The translations under genes and the position numbers were made by a program. The notes beneath the pieces were generated by a model that did no database searches, had not been told where the DNA came from, and saw nothing but the letters and a program-made list of their open reading frames with translations. Below, piece after piece: positions 62,477 through 64,000 of a stretch of DNA of 64,000 bases (its first letter is position 1; every line of letters starts with the position of its first letter). This stretch comes from Bacillus tequilensis KCTC 13622 (GTDB lineage: Bacteria > Bacillota > Bacilli > Bacillales > Bacillaceae), in assembly GCF_000507145.1 (NCBI RefSeq), contig NZ_AYTO01000041.1, positions 124,001 through 188,000 of the forward strand, written 5' to 3'.

Positions 62477-62758
62477 CTATTTTTTGTTTTTTACACTTTC
62501 GTCCAGTCTGTAAATGAACGAAAAAATCTCGGCAACTGTTTCATAAAGAGCTTCCGGAATTTGATCATCCACAGTCAAATGGCGCATTAATTCGACAAGG
62601 GTCCGATCTTCTTGAATCGGGACCCCTGCCTTTTTCGCTTCTTTGATAATGTTGTCGGCTACATGGCCCTTTCCTGTGGCAATCACTTTCGGCGCCTTGT
62701 CTTTTTGTTCGTCATAGTGGAGAGCCACTGCTTTTCTCATGGGTGTCTGCTCATTCAT
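62477..62758 (-). CDS. ylqH: FlhB cytoplasmic-tail-like protein
   Basis: 93 residues. It aligns by eye with FlhB (35082-36164) starting just after the NPTH cleavage point: AVALHYDEQKDKAPKVIATGKGH here against AIALKYDEEKMDAPYIVAKGVDH in FlhB, and EALYETVAEIFSFIYRLD against EEFFKVLAEILAYVYKTK. It has no membrane domain and no NPTH. So it resembles a free, already-cut FlhB C-terminal domain. The ATG overlaps the ylqG stop (ATGA). Function is not established. Confidence 0.93.
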   Translation of the reverse strand: MNEQTPMRKAVALHYDEQKDKAPKVIATGKGHVADNIIKEAKKAGVPIQEDRTLVELMRHLTVDDQIPEALYETVAEIFSFIYRLDESVKNKK

Positions 62759-64000
62759 ATTTTCACATCCACTTCCTGATCACTGATGCTTGTTATATAT
62801 TGATCGATTGCAGCCTTTTCTTCGGTGTGAATCCTTTTTTTAGCGTTTACTCCCGAAAGGCTGTAGCCCATTTCTTTGAGACCATGTTTAAGCGCGGGCA
62901 CCATCGGATCAATCGCAGCCTGAAGCTCGAAATCAGTCTCAATTGTAATCGTCATGACTTTTTGCTGGATCAAGCAATCAACGACGGTTTCTTTTAACGT
63001 ATCCAGCTGAAGCAAAAACAAAAGGCGGCAATGGGATGGGTCAAGCTTTCCATCCGCCTCCTTTTTACCTTTAAACAGAACAGTCATGTCCTGTGCCCCT
63101 GACTTCGAAAATAGCGGAAATGACATTACAATTTGGCTGTATGACGGATGGTCCTGCTGCATGAAAAGCTGGCCGTTTAATTTATGAAACAGCTGATCGG
63201 CTTCCTGTTTGACAGGTTCTGCTACCTCCTGCGACGCTCGTGCGGCATGAAGAGCCAGCTTGATGGATTGTAAATCGTCAGGTGTCACTTCGCTTCCTTG
63301 TTCTAACGCCTTAATGAACGCAAGCTCGTCCCTTGCGCCGATTGCCATTTTCACTTTGGATAAGAAAGAAAGAACATCCGCCTTATCCGCCAAATGAGGC
63401 GCTGTCTGCTGAACAGCCTTTAAAAAGACTTCGGCTTCCTGATCTGTAACTTGTGCCGCCTGTAAAACAGCCGAGGCTTCTGGTGACTTGCTATCGCCCG
63501 ATGAAGCAGTCGCCGCTTTCATCCAATTTGCCGCTTCTTTCACAATTTGGAGACTGTTTTTTTCAGCTGATTCCGTCAGCTTTGCCAGCAGCTGCCGGGC
63601 TTCTTTGATTGGAATATCTGCTGCTGTTTTAACAGGCTCTCCTTGTATGCTTCTCTGTTCCTCTGTGCGGTTTGCAAGAGGTAAGCCGGCCTTCCCGGGA
63701 GAATCTGCTGGTGCGCTAATTTCCCTGTTTCCAGCTGTAGGGCCTGAAGAAGATGCTTTAGTATTGTCCGTTAGAGAAATAAGCTTTTCGATCAGGCGTT
63801 CTGCATGAACTTCAATTTCACTATTAAAAAGTGCCGTAACGGCTTCTTTCAGCTTTGCCATCATCGGGCTCTGCTGAGGGCTTTCGTTGATTGCCTGAAG
63901 CAGCTGGGATACGTGCTGATGCAGCGGAACAGGCGATTTCACAGCATGAACACCGCTCAAAACCTCGGGGTGAATGGGCAGCTCACGCTTTAAAGCGAAC
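62755..64000 (-). CDS. ylqG: FliK-like protein, N-terminus cut by window edge
   Basis: At least 414 codons; the frame stays open to the window edge (FALKRELPIHPEVL lies before the first candidate start near 63960). The long Ala/Glu/Lys/Ser-rich middle has no clear fold. The last 140 residues (about from SFPLFSKSGAQDMTVLFKGKK to EMGYSLSGVNAKKR) look like a hook-length (FliK C-terminal) type domain. It is coupled to ylqH by a 4-base overlap. FliK-like assignment is by eye and by the partnership with an FlhB-like protein. Confidence 0.8.
   Translation of the reverse strand, partial: FALKRELPIHPEVLSGVHAVKSPVPLHQHVSQLLQAINESPQQSPMMAKLKEAVTALFNSEIEVHAERLIEKLISLTDNTKASSSGPTAGNREISAPADSPGKAGLPLANRTEEQRSIQGEPVKTAADIPIKEARQLLAKLTESAEKNSLQIVKEAANWMKAATASSGDSKSPEASAVLQAAQVTDQEAEVFLKAVQQTAPHLADKADVLSFLSKVKMAIGARDELAFIKALEQGSEVTPDDLQSIKLALHAARASQEVAEPVKQEADQLFHKLNGQLFMQQDHPSYSQIVMSFPLFSKSGAQDMTVLFKGKKEADGKLDPSHCRLLFLLQLDTLKETVVDCLIQQKVMTITIETDFELQAAIDPMVPALKHGLKEMGYSLSGVNAKKRIHTEEKAAIDQYITSISDQEVDVKI

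Overview
The window comes from a Bacillus of the B. subtilis group. From memory, gene order matches the B. subtilis ylqG-to-mlpA segment without insertion or loss, and many proteins (ribosomal S2, EF-Ts, CodY, PolC, CheY) look almost the same as those of B. subtilis. Less constrained proteins (FliE, FliK, SwrB, DprA, YlxY) differ at scattered positions, so it may be a relative of strain 168 rather than 168 itself. That species statement rests on recall, not on an alignment. All 63 genes lie on the minus strand, so transcription runs from high to low coordinates. There are no tRNA or rRNA genes, insertion sequences, prophage genes or CRISPR arrays.

Layout in transcription order. (1) 64000-59263: ylqG (cut by the window edge) and ylqH, a FliK-like/FlhB-tail-like pair; then sucC-sucD (succinyl-CoA synthetase) and dprA (DNA uptake). 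(2) 59076-51840: topA, trmFO, then xerC(codV)-hslV(clpQ)-hslU(clpY)-codY, closed by a strong terminator. (3) 51839-24984: the roughly 27-kb fla/che operon. It starts with a control region holding a sigma-A promoter, a sigma-D-like promoter and a palindrome. It then encodes the basal body (flgB, flgC, fliE, fliF), switch (fliG, fliM, fliY), export gate and ATPase (fliH, fliI, fliJ, fliZ, fliP, fliQ, fliR, flhB, flhA), hook (fliK, flgD, flgE), motor and swarming helpers (swrD, fliL, swrB), placement GTPase/ATPase (flhF, ylxH), chemotaxis (cheY, cheB, cheA, cheW, cheC, cheD) and sigD near the end. (4) 24987-21625: rpsB, tsf, pyrH, frr, with terminators between rpsB and tsf and after tsf. (5) 21558-11326: uppS-cdsA-dxr-rasP-proS, then polC. 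(6) 11206-5928: rimP-nusA-rnpM-rplGA-infB-ylxP-rbfA behind a leader with two terminator-like hairpins. (7) 5880-1: truB-ribC, rpsO, pnpA, ylxY and the first codons of mlpA.

Functionally the window joins flagellar construction with core translation, replication, RNA decay and lipid-carrier synthesis. CodY lies directly upstream of the fla/che control region, and sigma-D encoded near the operon end can feed back on sigma-D-type sites inside it. The translation block is controlled by RNA signals: the nusA leader hairpins fit the NusA autoregulation by termination reported for B. subtilis, and rpsO and rpsB have structured leaders.

I found no wholly new multi-gene system. The points that most deserve follow-up are the detached ylqG-ylqH pair, the degenerate catalytic motif of YlxY, an Arg-to-Cys change in a conserved TopA motif, a sigma-D-like site inside ylxF, and several leader or terminator hairpins. 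Start codons were moved inward from the longest open frame wherever a ribosome binding site and family length supported it.
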